Below are positions 1 through 6,190 of a stretch of 7,729 nt of DNA, one piece after another (position 1 is the first letter of the stretch; each line of letters starts with the position of its first letter). The position numbers were made by a program, and so were the translations under genes. Source of the stretch: Candidatus Nitrosocosmicus sp. (GTDB lineage: Archaea; Thermoproteota; Nitrososphaeria; Nitrososphaerales; Nitrososphaeraceae); assembly GCA_030452275.1 (NCBI GenBank), contig JAKDMR010000085.1, forward strand, positions 1 to 7,729. The letters are read 5' to 3'. Below the pieces are notes generated by a model. That model saw only the letters and a list, made by a program, of their open reading frames with translations, was not told the DNA's origin and did no database searches.

Positions 1-1834
1 TATTATTATTGTATTCTCTTACAATTTCTATTACAAGGTTCTCTAAATTGAAATTTTCTTTATTCAGTATCAATAATTCATTTTCTAGTTGGGTAACATC
101 CAATACTTTATCAATTAACCGTGCAAGCCTCTTTGTACTCTGATTTATAGTAACGATAAAGTTACTATAACTTTCAATATTTCCTTTGGTATTCATTAAG
201 ATATCTGAAAATCCCAACAATGATTGCACTGGATTTCTTAGTTCATGTGAAGCAATATTAATAAATTCTTTTTGTAGTCTGTCTTGTACTTTTAGTTTAT
301 CGTATAGCTCAGCTTGATTCCAAAGAGCTTCAAATATGGACGCATATGATTTAGAAATCCTGTGACTATTTGAATAGGATGAAAGTCCAATAGACTCAAC
401 CATATCAATCGAAGATATGTTTTTTGATTCGATTATCAATGATTTATTCTTGTCAACAATTAAGAACCCTATCTCAGTAAATAACCTGCTATTTAGAATT
501 TTCAATTTGAAATTCTCAACATCCTTGAATTGAAATTCCAGAGGGATCTCATCAGAGTTAGAGCTGCCAGGCATCTTCCCATTAAAATTATCAAATATCG
601 TCAAAATCTTGTTTTGCATTTCATTATCAGTTTCCTCTACGATAAGGATTCTGATATTTACATTCTTTTTTGATAGAGAGATATCCTTCATAAACTCCAT
701 CATTCCAGATTCGACCTGTCTTAAAAATGAATTAAAATTTGGAAGAATACCTAAAATTTCATATTTAGCGGATGATATTAAAGTACGAACTAATTTTACT
801 GACTCCTCAGGATCATCGACGGTTTCTATAAACGATAATTCAGTTTCCTCTTCTAACGATTTTATGACTCTTTCAGGATCCTTGCTGTTCTTCCACAGCT
901 CTTCAAATACATTTGTGAAATGATCTAAATATGAGGGGTCATTACTATACAGAATACTATCACTAGGATCGTATTTTTCTGTTCTCTTAACGGCTATGAT
1001 AAGATCCGAATTTGTGACAGTATAATCGATAGAAGACATGTCTTTGATGTGTCTAATTTGTATTCCTAAATATAGTAATGCTTTAGCTATCTCTAGATTG
1101 TCTCTATTGATTTCAACAAGAATCCTTATTTGTTTATGTGTTTTTATCTGCTCATCAGTTAATTCATGTGTTATGGATTCTATAAGATAATTTTTGTTAA
1201 TCCTTAAACCGTCAATAGATGTACAAATATTAATTTCAGAAGAATTCCGTACTACTCGCCTAAACTCAGTTTCTATTGAAGAATCACTAGATTCTGTGAT
1301 TAGTCTTGTTTCATAAGATTTGATCCCTTCTCGTAATTCTTTAATCTTCTTTTGGGCAACTGTAGCATTCTTCCATAAAGTATCAAAAATAAATTGTCCC
1401 TGAGCAACAACTTCGTCTACATTGCTGTAGATTACTTCGGTTAATGGTTGTGCTTCTTGAAGGACTGTAGTAGCCATGTACTCGGCTTCATTTATAGCGA
1501 TTCCTCCCTTGAGACCATCCATGTGTCTTAATTCAGTAACAATTTTCACCAATTCCTCGCAATATTGTAGATTCTCTTTTGTAATTTCGGTTATGCACCT
1601 AATTTTTCCTCCCCTTTTTAGAATACCCGCGTAGCCATTGTAGTATTGTGGGATTTCAATTACTATCGAAGGAGCTCGATGATCAAATGTAATATCCATC
1701 TTATGTTTAACATTTTTCATAAATTCAACGCCCTTTCCTACCGCATTTTCAGATCCATATAATAGCTGCGTATTCTTATGCAGATGAAGACCATGATGAG
1801 GTAATGACTTTTCATCAGATTTACCTGAAGCCAT
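1..1834 (-). CDS. Soluble sensor histidine kinase with repeated TrmB/PLD-like sensor units (3' end beyond window)
   Basis: Reading the minus strand from the ATG at 1834-1832 gives 611 open codons that leave the window at base 1, so the catalytic ATPase domain (N, G1 and G2 boxes) is not visible. The dimerisation and phosphoacceptor domain spans roughly residues 519-585. Its H-box reads FINIASHELRNPVQSL, with His530 as the expected autophosphorylation site. The 500 residues before it contain no membrane segment, so the kinase should be cytoplasmic and sense an internal signal. That region falls into three successive units, each closed by a similar helix: FDTLWKN (150-156), FEELWKN (310-316) and FEALWNQ (501-507). 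The first two also align around ELRHMDG (101-107) and IQIRHIKD (258-265). I read these as TrmB-middle/PLD-like sensor modules of the kind seen in thaumarchaeal kinases. An in-frame TAG stop lies a few codons upstream of the ATG, so no longer start is likely. No response regulator is in view, so the partner is unknown. Confidence 0.88.
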   Translation of the reverse strand, partial: MASGKSDEKSLPHHGLHLHKNTQLLYGSENAVGKGVEFMKNVKHKMDITFDHRAPSIVIEIPQYYNGYAGILKRGGKIRCITEITKENLQYCEELVKIVTELRHMDGLKGGIAINEAEYMATTVLQEAQPLTEVIYSNVDEVVAQGQFIFDTLWKNATVAQKKIKELREGIKSYETRLITESSDSSIETEFRRVVRNSSEINICTSIDGLRINKNYLIESITHELTDEQIKTHKQIRILVEINRDNLEIAKALLYLGIQIRHIKDMSSIDYTVTNSDLIIAVKRTEKYDPSDSILYSNDPSYLDHFTNVFEELWKNSKDPERVIKSLEEETELSFIETVDDPEESVKLVRTLISSAKYEILGILPNFNSFLRQVESGMMEFMKDISLSKKNVNIRILIVEETDNEMQNKILTIFDNFNGKMPGSSNSDEIPLEFQFKDVENFKLKILNSRLFTEIGFLIVDKNKSLIIESKNISSIDMVESIGLSSYSNSHRISKSYASIFEALWNQAELYDKLKVQDRLQKEFINIASHELRNPVQSLLGFSDILMNTKGNIESYSNFIVTINQSTKRLARLIDKVLDVTQLENELLILNKENFNLENLVIEIVREYNNN

Positions 1835-1862
1835 GGATATATGAAAAATTAGTACGTACGAC

Positions 1863-1869
1863 TATAAAA
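1863..1869 (-). promoter_or_regulatory. Probable TATA box of the histidine kinase gene
   Basis: On the minus strand this reads TTTTATA, centred about 32 bases before the kinase ATG, the distance expected for a short or absent leader in these archaea. An 8-base palindrome, GTACGTAC (1852-1859), lies between the box and the ATG and could bind a regulator or be chance. Confidence 0.4.
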
Positions 1870-1926
1870 CCTATTTGTATAACACATAAAAATTATGTCA
1901 AGATTTTAGAAATTTAGGCATTAAAG

Positions 1927-1934
1927 AAATATAA
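1927..1934 (+). promoter_or_regulatory. Possible TATA box of the sulfurtransferase gene
   Basis: AAATATAA lies 34-41 bases before the ATG at 1968, which would leave a leader of about 10 bases. The AT-rich stretch next to the ATG (1957-1967) is too close to serve as the TATA element. This is the weakest promoter call here, because other AT-rich words lie nearby. Confidence 0.28.
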
Positions 1935-1967
1935 CACAATCACCTACCTATACATGATTTTTTATAA

Positions 1968-2753
1968 ATGAATATGGTAATAGACGCCAGTTGGTTGGCT
2001 TCACATCTAGACGATGAAAATTTGGTAGTAATTGATTCTAGAGGAATTATGCCCTTTAGCTTCAGCCATATTAAGAAGGCTATACCAATGGATGTGAAAA
2101 ATGTGATATCAACTGATGAGAATGGGTCTTATTTGGTAATTGCGCCACATGTAGCTGAACAAATATTTACTGACTTGGGTATTGATGACACAAAATTAGT
2201 TATCATATATGGTGAATACCCAGATCCTTCACTCGCAAGAATTGTTTGGACACTTATTTATTATGGTCACAAGAATGTAAAGATTTTGGACATTGGTTTT
2301 GAAAACTGGTTACAAAGTGGATATCCTGTAACAAAAGACTTTAGATCCAAGAATGCAAGGTCAAAATCAGACAGAGGATTTATTGCTCGTATTCAAGCAA
2401 CTGAGAGAGCTGATGCGCAATTCATTAATGAAGAGAAAGACAAGCCTGAAATTACTATTATAGATGCACGCACCCCCCAAGAGCATTTCCAAGCGAGAAT
2501 TCCAGGATCAATCCTGCACAATTATGAAGAGGGAATAGGAGAAACTGGAAAAATGATCAAAGATGTTGAAACACTAAAACAAGATTTCGAAAAAATAGGT
2601 ATTGCCCAGGACAAACAAATAATATGTTATTGTCACTCTGGAATTCGAGCTGCACATACCTATTTGCAACTAAAACAAGCAGGTTTTGCCAATGTAAGAC
2701 TGTATGATGGTTCTATCATAGATTGGGCCAAGCATAAATATCCTTTAAGATAA
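1968..2753 (+). CDS. Tandem-domain sulfurtransferase (thiosulfate/3-mercaptopyruvate sulfurtransferase type)
   Basis: A 261-residue protein made of two rhodanese domains, the usual length for a single-chain TST/MST enzyme. The N-terminal domain (about 1-122) opens with VSWLASHLDD-like sequence (DASWLASHLDD, 6-16) and contains VIDSRG (21-26) and WTLIYYGHKNVKILD (94-108). At its active-loop position it has YGEYPDP with no cysteine, so it is the usual structural, non-catalytic half. The C-terminal domain (about 135-261) has IIDAR (164-168), RIPGSI (177-182) and the active loop CHSGIR with the sulfur-accepting cysteine at 222. It ends with LYDGSIIDW. Cys220 sits two residues before the catalytic one. 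The family moves sulfane sulfur from thiosulfate or 3-mercaptopyruvate to thiols or cyanide; CHSGIR does not let me choose the donor. An in-frame TAA immediately precedes the ATG at 1968, so translation starts there or at the ATG at 1974. The gene stands alone, diverging from the kinase and converging on the glycosylase. Confidence 0.93.
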   Translation: MNMVIDASWLASHLDDENLVVIDSRGIMPFSFSHIKKAIPMDVKNVISTDENGSYLVIAPHVAEQIFTDLGIDDTKLVIIYGEYPDPSLARIVWTLIYYGHKNVKILDIGFENWLQSGYPVTKDFRSKNARSKSDRGFIARIQATERADAQFINEEKDKPEITIIDARTPQEHFQARIPGSILHNYEEGIGETGKMIKDVETLKQDFEKIGIAQDKQIICYCHSGIRAAHTYLQLKQAGFANVRLYDGSIIDWAKHKYPLR

Positions 2754-3019
2754 AAATTATCATAGATTTTGCACAGAATCTTGATAATTGAGAAACTTTT
2801 TGATACTCACAGAAGTAATCAAACAAGTAATAACTTTGGAAAATATCTTGATGGATTGATAAATAAAGGAATTAAGAATCTACTGTTGCCTGGAATCTAT
2901 TAGTTGTTTGTCTGTCTTTTTACTTCATTCAAAGATTTATTCGGAATAGATTTGTTATCGAGTCAAATAATTATTTGGTCAATAATTGAAATATATATTT
3001 TTGATGACTAAGTATGTTT
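2754..3019. other. Convergent intergenic region between sulfurtransferase and uracil-DNA glycosylase
   Basis: Both flanking genes point into this stretch, so it should hold terminators rather than promoters. Besides the hairpin at its left end it contains a perfect 14-base palindrome, CAAATAATTATTTG (2964-2977), with T-rich sequence on both sides. This could fold in the 3' end of the glycosylase transcript. The only open frame of note is a 44-codon TTG-initiated one (2769-2903) that starts inside the terminator loop and has no promoter of its own. I do not call it a gene. Confidence 0.5.
2755..2801 (+). terminator. Terminator hairpin of the sulfurtransferase gene
   Basis: Two bases after the stop codon, 2755-2768 pairs with 2777-2789: AATTATCA and AGATT on the left match AATCT and TGATAATT on the right. 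That gives 13 base pairs with one bulged T (2763) and an 8-base loop. A run of five T follows at 2797-2801. The shape is that of an intrinsic terminator. The stem is AT-rich, so its strength is uncertain. Confidence 0.6.
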
Positions 3020-3709
3020 CTATAACTTGGTCTCAATGATCGATTTTGCCTTTTCAAATATTTGAATCCACATGGGCCATGTTAAAGTCCCAGTATTGGT
3101 ATTTCGCATGCTTGGATGATACGAAACGATCAAAGTCCTTGTCGAATCTATTTGGTAAATACTGTTATGTTTGAAGTGCAATCCTGTTATATCACTCAAT
3201 TTGCAATATGTATCAAAAGCCATTTTGCCTAAAGTTATCACTACTACTACACTACTTTTTAACAGATCTAACTCGCTTCTTAAAAATAGTGAACAATTAG
3301 AAATTTCAGCATTAGTTGGTTTATTCATCGGAGGAGCGCATTTTACCATAGAGGTAACGTATGCATCTGATAGACACAACCCATCATCAATAGATACGCT
3401 GTTGGGGACATTAGCAAAACCAGTTTCAAACATTGCTTTCATCAACCATTCCCCGGAGCTATCTCCTGTAAACATTCTTCCTGTTCTGTTACCACCATTA
3501 GCAGCTGGTGCCAAACCGATTATCAATAATCTCGCTTTAGGGTCACCGAATGATGGGACAGGTTTTGCCCAATAAGTATGGCCGCTATATCTTTGCGGCC
3601 TATAGTCCCCAACCTTGCGGATATGTTTCAGGAGCCGAGGACACAGGCTACATGCAGTGATTTGTTCATTGACTTTACCTAATGACAAATATTGTGTATC
3701 CGCCTCCAT
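3020..3709 (-). CDS. udgB: Family 5 (UDGb-type) uracil-DNA glycosylase with Fe-S cluster
   Basis: A 229-residue base-excision repair enzyme that removes uracil, and in characterised family members also some other deaminated bases, from DNA. Four cysteines are placed as in Fe-S glycosylases: Cys20 and Cys23 (CSLC) near the N-terminus, then Cys124 and Cys139, fitting a 4Fe-4S cluster. Motif A is GLAPAANGGNRTGRMF (65-80), the family 5 signature. It differs from the GEAPG form of family 4 and lacks the catalytic aspartate of family 1. The C-terminal motif is YHPSMR (197-202), carrying the HPS loop. In members I recall, motif A usually reads AAHG where this protein has AANG (Asn71). The ATG at 3709 is close behind a TATA-like box, so the mRNA is probably nearly leaderless. 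The gene is alone on its strand. High certainty on family; base preference cannot be read from sequence. Confidence 0.95.
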   Translation of the reverse strand: MEADTQYLSLGKVNEQITACSLCPRLLKHIRKVGDYRPQRYSGHTYWAKPVPSFGDPKARLLIIGLAPAANGGNRTGRMFTGDSSGEWLMKAMFETGFANVPNSVSIDDGLCLSDAYVTSMVKCAPPMNKPTNAEISNCSLFLRSELDLLKSSVVVVITLGKMAFDTYCKLSDITGLHFKHNSIYQIDSTRTLIVSYHPSMRNTNTGTLTWPMWIQIFEKAKSIIETKL

Positions 3710-3730
3710 TTTTTTATTTTGGTGAGAACT

Positions 3731-3739
3731 AATATTTAA
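3731..3739 (-). promoter_or_regulatory. Probable TATA box of the uracil-DNA glycosylase gene
   Basis: On the minus strand this reads TTAAATATT, centred about 26 bases ahead of the ATG at 3709, which fits leaderless transcription and supports that start codon. Confidence 0.45.
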
Positions 3740-3984
3740 TGTAGTTCTTTATTATTGATTTGAGTATAGATTTTACTACCAATGTATCTACTATTATGAT
3801 GCTAACACATCACATTATTACAGGAACAATCAAATCAACCAGCATTGACGCAAATTATTAATTGACAAATTTGGTAGAAGATGAAAAGTCATTTAGGATT
3901 GCAATTTTGATTCAAATTTCAAATTGGATTTCTTATATTTCCAAGTGTAAGTGAAATTAAGAATCAGAGTACAAAACAGAAGCA

Positions 3985-3992
3985 TTAAATAT
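3985..3992 (+). promoter_or_regulatory. Probable TATA box of the 92-residue protein gene
   Basis: TTAAATAT is centred about 25 bases before the ATG at 4013, so transcription should begin at or just before the start codon. The box resembles that of the glycosylase in sequence and spacing. TATACCT lies between the box and the ATG (4003-4009). Confidence 0.45.
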
Positions 3993-4012
3993 CAAAATTT
4001 ATTATACCTAGT

Positions 4013-4291
4013 ATGCACCCACTAATTGAATTCCAATACTGGACAGTTACTGAATTTGTAAGACAGTTGATCGAAGGCAATGTGATTTCGACAATTGGGG
4101 ATAAGGACGTAGATGATTTGGATAAGAAAGTACTGCAATGGATAGAACGAAGCTATGAAAAAGACTTTGATGTTCACGAGGATGGGAAGTTACAAGATCT
4201 AACTAAAGAAATATTTGAACAAATTGTTTTTCTCAGACTTACGGGATTGTTATCGGGGATTTTGTCCATACACAAGTTTGGCAAATCTTAA
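4013..4291 (+). CDS. Small protein of unknown function, probably archaeal
   Basis: I do not recognise this 92-residue protein. It has no cysteine, signal peptide or clear membrane span. It looks mainly helical: an aromatic N-terminal part (FQYWTVTEFVRQLIEG, 7-22), an acidic charged middle (IGDKDVDDLDKKVLQWIERSYEKDFD, abbreviated to residues 28-53), then a helix ending in a hydrophobic patch (IVFLRLTGLLSGILSI, 71-86). The patch contains an arginine and is short for a membrane helix, so packing against a partner is at least as likely. The gene is supported by a TATA-like box at the leaderless distance, codon use like its neighbours, and a terminator-like hairpin around its stop codon. It converges on the CAP gene and diverges from the glycosylase, so it appears to be a single-gene unit. 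No function is proposed. Confidence 0.72.
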   Translation: MHPLIEFQYWTVTEFVRQLIEGNVISTIGDKDVDDLDKKVLQWIERSYEKDFDVHEDGKLQDLTKEIFEQIVFLRLTGLLSGILSIHKFGKS

Positions 4292-4306
4292 TTCCCAAAC
4301 CTTTTT
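4276..4306 (+). terminator. Terminator-like hairpin around the stop codon of the 92-residue gene
   Basis: GTTTGG (4276-4281), within the last codons, pairs with CCAAAC (4295-4300). The TAA stop (4289-4291) lies in the 13-base loop. Five T follow immediately (4302-4306), with another T5 run at 4316-4320. The stem is only 6 base pairs. Confidence 0.45.
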
Positions 4307-4505
4307 AAAATAGTATTTTTGAGTCGGTACCTAGGTACGTATCAAAAAACAAATCCGAATTTAAAGTATAAAATTCAGATTTTTACACACTTTCAAATTA
4401 TTGGAAACAAGAGTGAGAAAAGAGTGGTATATGTTATTGTGAAAACTATTGTTTGAATGAGGCATATCGTAGATCAGCTGTCTGATAGCAATATCCTATT
4501 AAGTC
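4292..4505. other. Convergent intergenic region before the CAP gene end
   Basis: Apart from the inverted repeat, this stretch has a small hairpin followed by T5 (GAATTT 4357-4362, AAATTC 4371-4376, T run 4380-4384). It also has an imperfect stem just past the CAP stop (ATCAG 4473-4477 with CTGAT 4482-4486, plus an outer ATAT pair), which may mark the end of the CAP transcript. No gene is seen. Confidence 0.4.
4316..4348. repeat. Inverted repeat with a perfect 12-base palindrome at its centre
   Basis: The centre GTACCTAGGTAC (4327-4338) is a perfect palindrome, and outer arms TTTTTGA (4316-4322) and TCAAAAA (4342-4348) pair around it, offset by one base. It lies between two convergent genes. 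It could be a second terminator, an operator, or a bound site of other kind. GC-containing palindromes of this length stand out in such AT-rich sequence. Confidence 0.5.
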
Positions 4506-5567
4506 CTAGTAATTAAAAAAAGTATATGAGGTTATAGGAACATATTCAGGATCAAGATGGTTTTCATCTGGATTATCATCAAGGGTCTGAGCATAAACAA
4601 CCATCGTCAAGATTTTGTTTTTTGTGTTTAAAGTATCTGGAAGTTGGAATTCCAAGTCAATATTATTCTTATTCAAATCCCACTTTTTTGCTTCTATTAT
4701 ATTGTAGGAATCATCCTTTTTTTCCTGAATATATTCCAAATCTGATGGTAAGGGTTTAGATATCATTAATTTAAGATCTCCAAAATCGTAACTATTCTTG
4801 TCTCTATTTTTTTCATAATTCAGTTTGGTTGGAACCTCGTCTAAGAAGAATGAAACATGATTTATGACAAAATTAAATTTATTTTGATCATTTATTTCAG
4901 CTTCCAATATTATATCTTCATTATTTTTTAGGATTTTAAGATCGGAGTTTAAATAGTGATTTTCAAAATTCTGTACCATGACAAAATAGTACTCATTAAA
5001 TGCGATGCCAATACTGACGTGGGTATGAAACTTGTTTAAAATGTTATTCTTGTGTCCGTTGTTGCAACAAGCCTCATCGTTATTCATCATCGAATATTCT
5101 AAATCATCAATTGCTTTATACTGATCAATGACTGGACAGTAAAACCGCTTGAAATCAAAACACAAATCAGATGCTTTGTGGTAATTTTGGCCATCGTTTG
5201 AAAGTACATAACTTATTTGACCTACGTTTTGTTGAACATAGCCGGTACCGTTATATAGCGAATACAGCATGTAGGGTTTAAACCCATCCGTAGTCATGTG
5301 AGAAATAGTCTTTGTTTGTAATAACTCATTTGCATGAATTTGGGCAGCGGAGTTATTACTTTGTAATAATGGGAAAAGACCGTGTTTTGCCCGATCCTCA
5401 TTTATCTTGGATAAAGCAAAATTCTTTAATGCCTGCACAGTCTCTGAAGAATCATCATAGTTAATCGTGGGGAGAGAATTGGATGCGTTTGATAAAGATA
5501 CATTGGGAATAAGTAAAGCAAAAATCAAAAAGGAACCAACTAACAATGGTTGGTATTTACTATGCAT
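4506..5567 (-). CDS. Secreted CAP-domain (SCP/PR-1-like) protein with a C-terminal extra domain
   Basis: From the ATG at 5567 this is a 353-residue protein. It starts with a classic signal peptide, MHSKYQPLLVGSFLIFALL then PNVSLSNA, so it should be exported. I chose this start over an in-frame ATG at 5618 because the longer form puts 17 polar residues before the signal and a TATA-like box sits 24-30 bases before 5567. Numbering from 5567, the CAP domain covers roughly 40-200: INEDRAKHGLFPL (55-67), HANELLQTKTISHMTTDG (78-95, His90), QQNVG (112-116) and GHKNNIL (171-177) followed by HTHVSIG (181-187). These histidines match the CAP cavity. The glutamate usual in the GENI-type motif is glutamine here. 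Four cysteines (136, 144, 167, 168) could form disulfides outside the cell. Residues about 205-353 form a strand-rich domain I cannot name. CAP proteins vary widely in role, so no activity is assigned. Confidence 0.85.
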   Translation of the reverse strand: MHSKYQPLLVGSFLIFALLIPNVSLSNASNSLPTINYDDSSETVQALKNFALSKINEDRAKHGLFPLLQSNNSAAQIHANELLQTKTISHMTTDGFKPYMLYSLYNGTGYVQQNVGQISYVLSNDGQNYHKASDLCFDFKRFYCPVIDQYKAIDDLEYSMMNNDEACCNNGHKNNILNKFHTHVSIGIAFNEYYFVMVQNFENHYLNSDLKILKNNEDIILEAEINDQNKFNFVINHVSFFLDEVPTKLNYEKNRDKNSYDFGDLKLMISKPLPSDLEYIQEKKDDSYNIIEAKKWDLNKNNIDLEFQLPDTLNTKNKILTMVVYAQTLDDNPDENHLDPEYVPITSYTFFNY

Positions 5568-5590
5568 ATACAATGACCTTTCATAAAAAA

Positions 5591-5597
5591 TAATATT
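5591..5597 (-). promoter_or_regulatory. Probable TATA box of the CAP gene
   Basis: AATATTA on the minus strand lies 24-30 bases before the ATG at 5567 and inside what would be coding sequence if the 5618 start were used. It therefore favours the shorter protein. AAAGGT at -14 to -9 could add weak ribosome binding. Confidence 0.35.
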
Positions 5598-5699
5598 TTT
5601 ATTTTTTGTATTATTCATGCAGTAAAATCTTCTTATTTTCCCTCTATCTCTATCATATTAACTATTAGTTTATTTATCTTATCGGATAGGAAATAATGC

Positions 5700-6167
5700 C
5701 TATTTATCTGCATATTTATTCGATAAATGGCTCACAGTTTGATTTTTCCTAAATTCAAAAATTTTCTTTAAATTATTTTCTACATATCCTTCCATTAATT
5801 TTTCTAAAAAGAAAAAGGGTAATTCGAATTCAATCTTGTCTGTAACTACTGTTTGATTTTTTCCAATTTCTGAAAATAGGTGTATATGTTTCCATTTTTT
5901 GAATGGTCCTTTTACCATTTCATCAACATAAACATGTTTAGATGTATCAACCATAGATATTTTTGAATTCCATTTGCTGTTATAAAGGACCAGCCTCCCT
6001 GATACAGTCATTCGGAGACCTTCGACAATTAGTTTATCGGAGGATTCAATAATCTTTAATTTCAGGTTGGGTGGCGTGACTATTTCCAAATGCTTGATAT
6101 CGGTATAAAAGTTCCAAACTTCATCTATGCTACAATTGACCTTGAATGATTGTTCAAAAAATTTCAA
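5700..6167 (-). CDS. SRPBCC-fold ligand-binding protein (COG4276-like)
   Basis: A 155-residue protein matching the SRPBCC (START/Bet v 1-like) fold over its whole length, the normal size for a single domain. The N-terminal strand and helix are seen in FEQSFKVNCSIDEVWNFYTD (4-23). TPPNLKLKI (31-39) follows, then the signature VDEMVKGPFKKWKHIHLF (81-98), and the closing helix ends in IFEFRK (136-141). This pattern is that of the ligand-binding SRPBCC subgroup once labelled as cell division inhibitor, a label without firm functional support. Such proteins hold a hydrophobic small molecule in a deep cavity; the ligand is unknown. The first codon is TTG (6167-6165). An in-frame TGA lies two codons upstream and no ATG is nearby, so TTG is the best start, helped by a GGTGA site. 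The gene begins 23 bases after the VOC gene stop and is probably co-transcribed with it. The last residues are lysine-rich and polar. Confidence 0.85.
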   Translation of the reverse strand: MKFFEQSFKVNCSIDEVWNFYTDIKHLEIVTPPNLKLKIIESSDKLIVEGLRMTVSGRLVLYNSKWNSKISMVDTSKHVYVDEMVKGPFKKWKHIHLFSEIGKNQTVVTDKIEFELPFFFLEKLMEGYVENNLKKIFEFRKNQTVSHLSNKYADK

Positions 6168-6178
6168 TTTTCAATGAA

Positions 6179-6183
6179 TCACC
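6179..6183 (-). promoter_or_regulatory. Shine-Dalgarno site for the SRPBCC gene TTG start
   Basis: GGTGA on the minus strand, 11 bases before the TTG at 6167, matches the archaeal anti-Shine-Dalgarno sequence. It lies in the 23-base gap after the VOC stop. An internal gene of a polycistronic mRNA needs such a site, while the first genes here look leaderless. It supports both the TTG start and the operon. Confidence 0.5.
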
Positions 6184-6190
6184 AGATAAG

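Larger units (their letters stand above)
3710..4012. other. Divergent intergenic region (promoters of two genes, no gene seen)
   Basis: This 303-base stretch separates two diverging genes and carries a TATA-like box near each end. In the middle a weak hairpin can form (3902-3910 with 3919-3926, one bulge, 8-base loop). A 21-codon frame begins at 3796 (MMLTHHI...), without convincing promoter or ribosome site. I found no RNA gene, long repeat or coding remnant. Confidence 0.5.

Noticed and set aside
609..923. 104-codon open frame on the plus strand
   Set aside because: It lies wholly inside the histidine kinase on the opposite strand, has a low-complexity Ser/Phe-rich translation and no promoter signals.
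1852..1859. GTACGTAC palindrome as an operator of the kinase gene
   Set aside because: Eight bases of symmetry without flanking arms is too little to call a regulatory site; it is mentioned only in the promoter entry and for its likeness to the repeat at 4327-4341.
2769..2903. 44-codon TTG-initiated frame after the sulfurtransferase
   Set aside because: It begins inside the terminator loop, has no promoter or ribosome site and matches no family I know.
3171..3575. 134-codon open frame on the plus strand
   Set aside because: It is antisense to the uracil-DNA glycosylase, which has clear catalytic and Fe-S motifs over the same bases.
3796..3861. 21-codon ATG frame in the divergent intergenic region
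   Set aside because: It is too short to judge, with no convincing TATA element at the right distance and no ribosome site.
5568..5618. Longer N-terminus of the CAP protein from the ATG at 5618
   Set aside because: It would place 17 polar residues before a normal signal peptide, and the best TATA-like box falls inside that extension.
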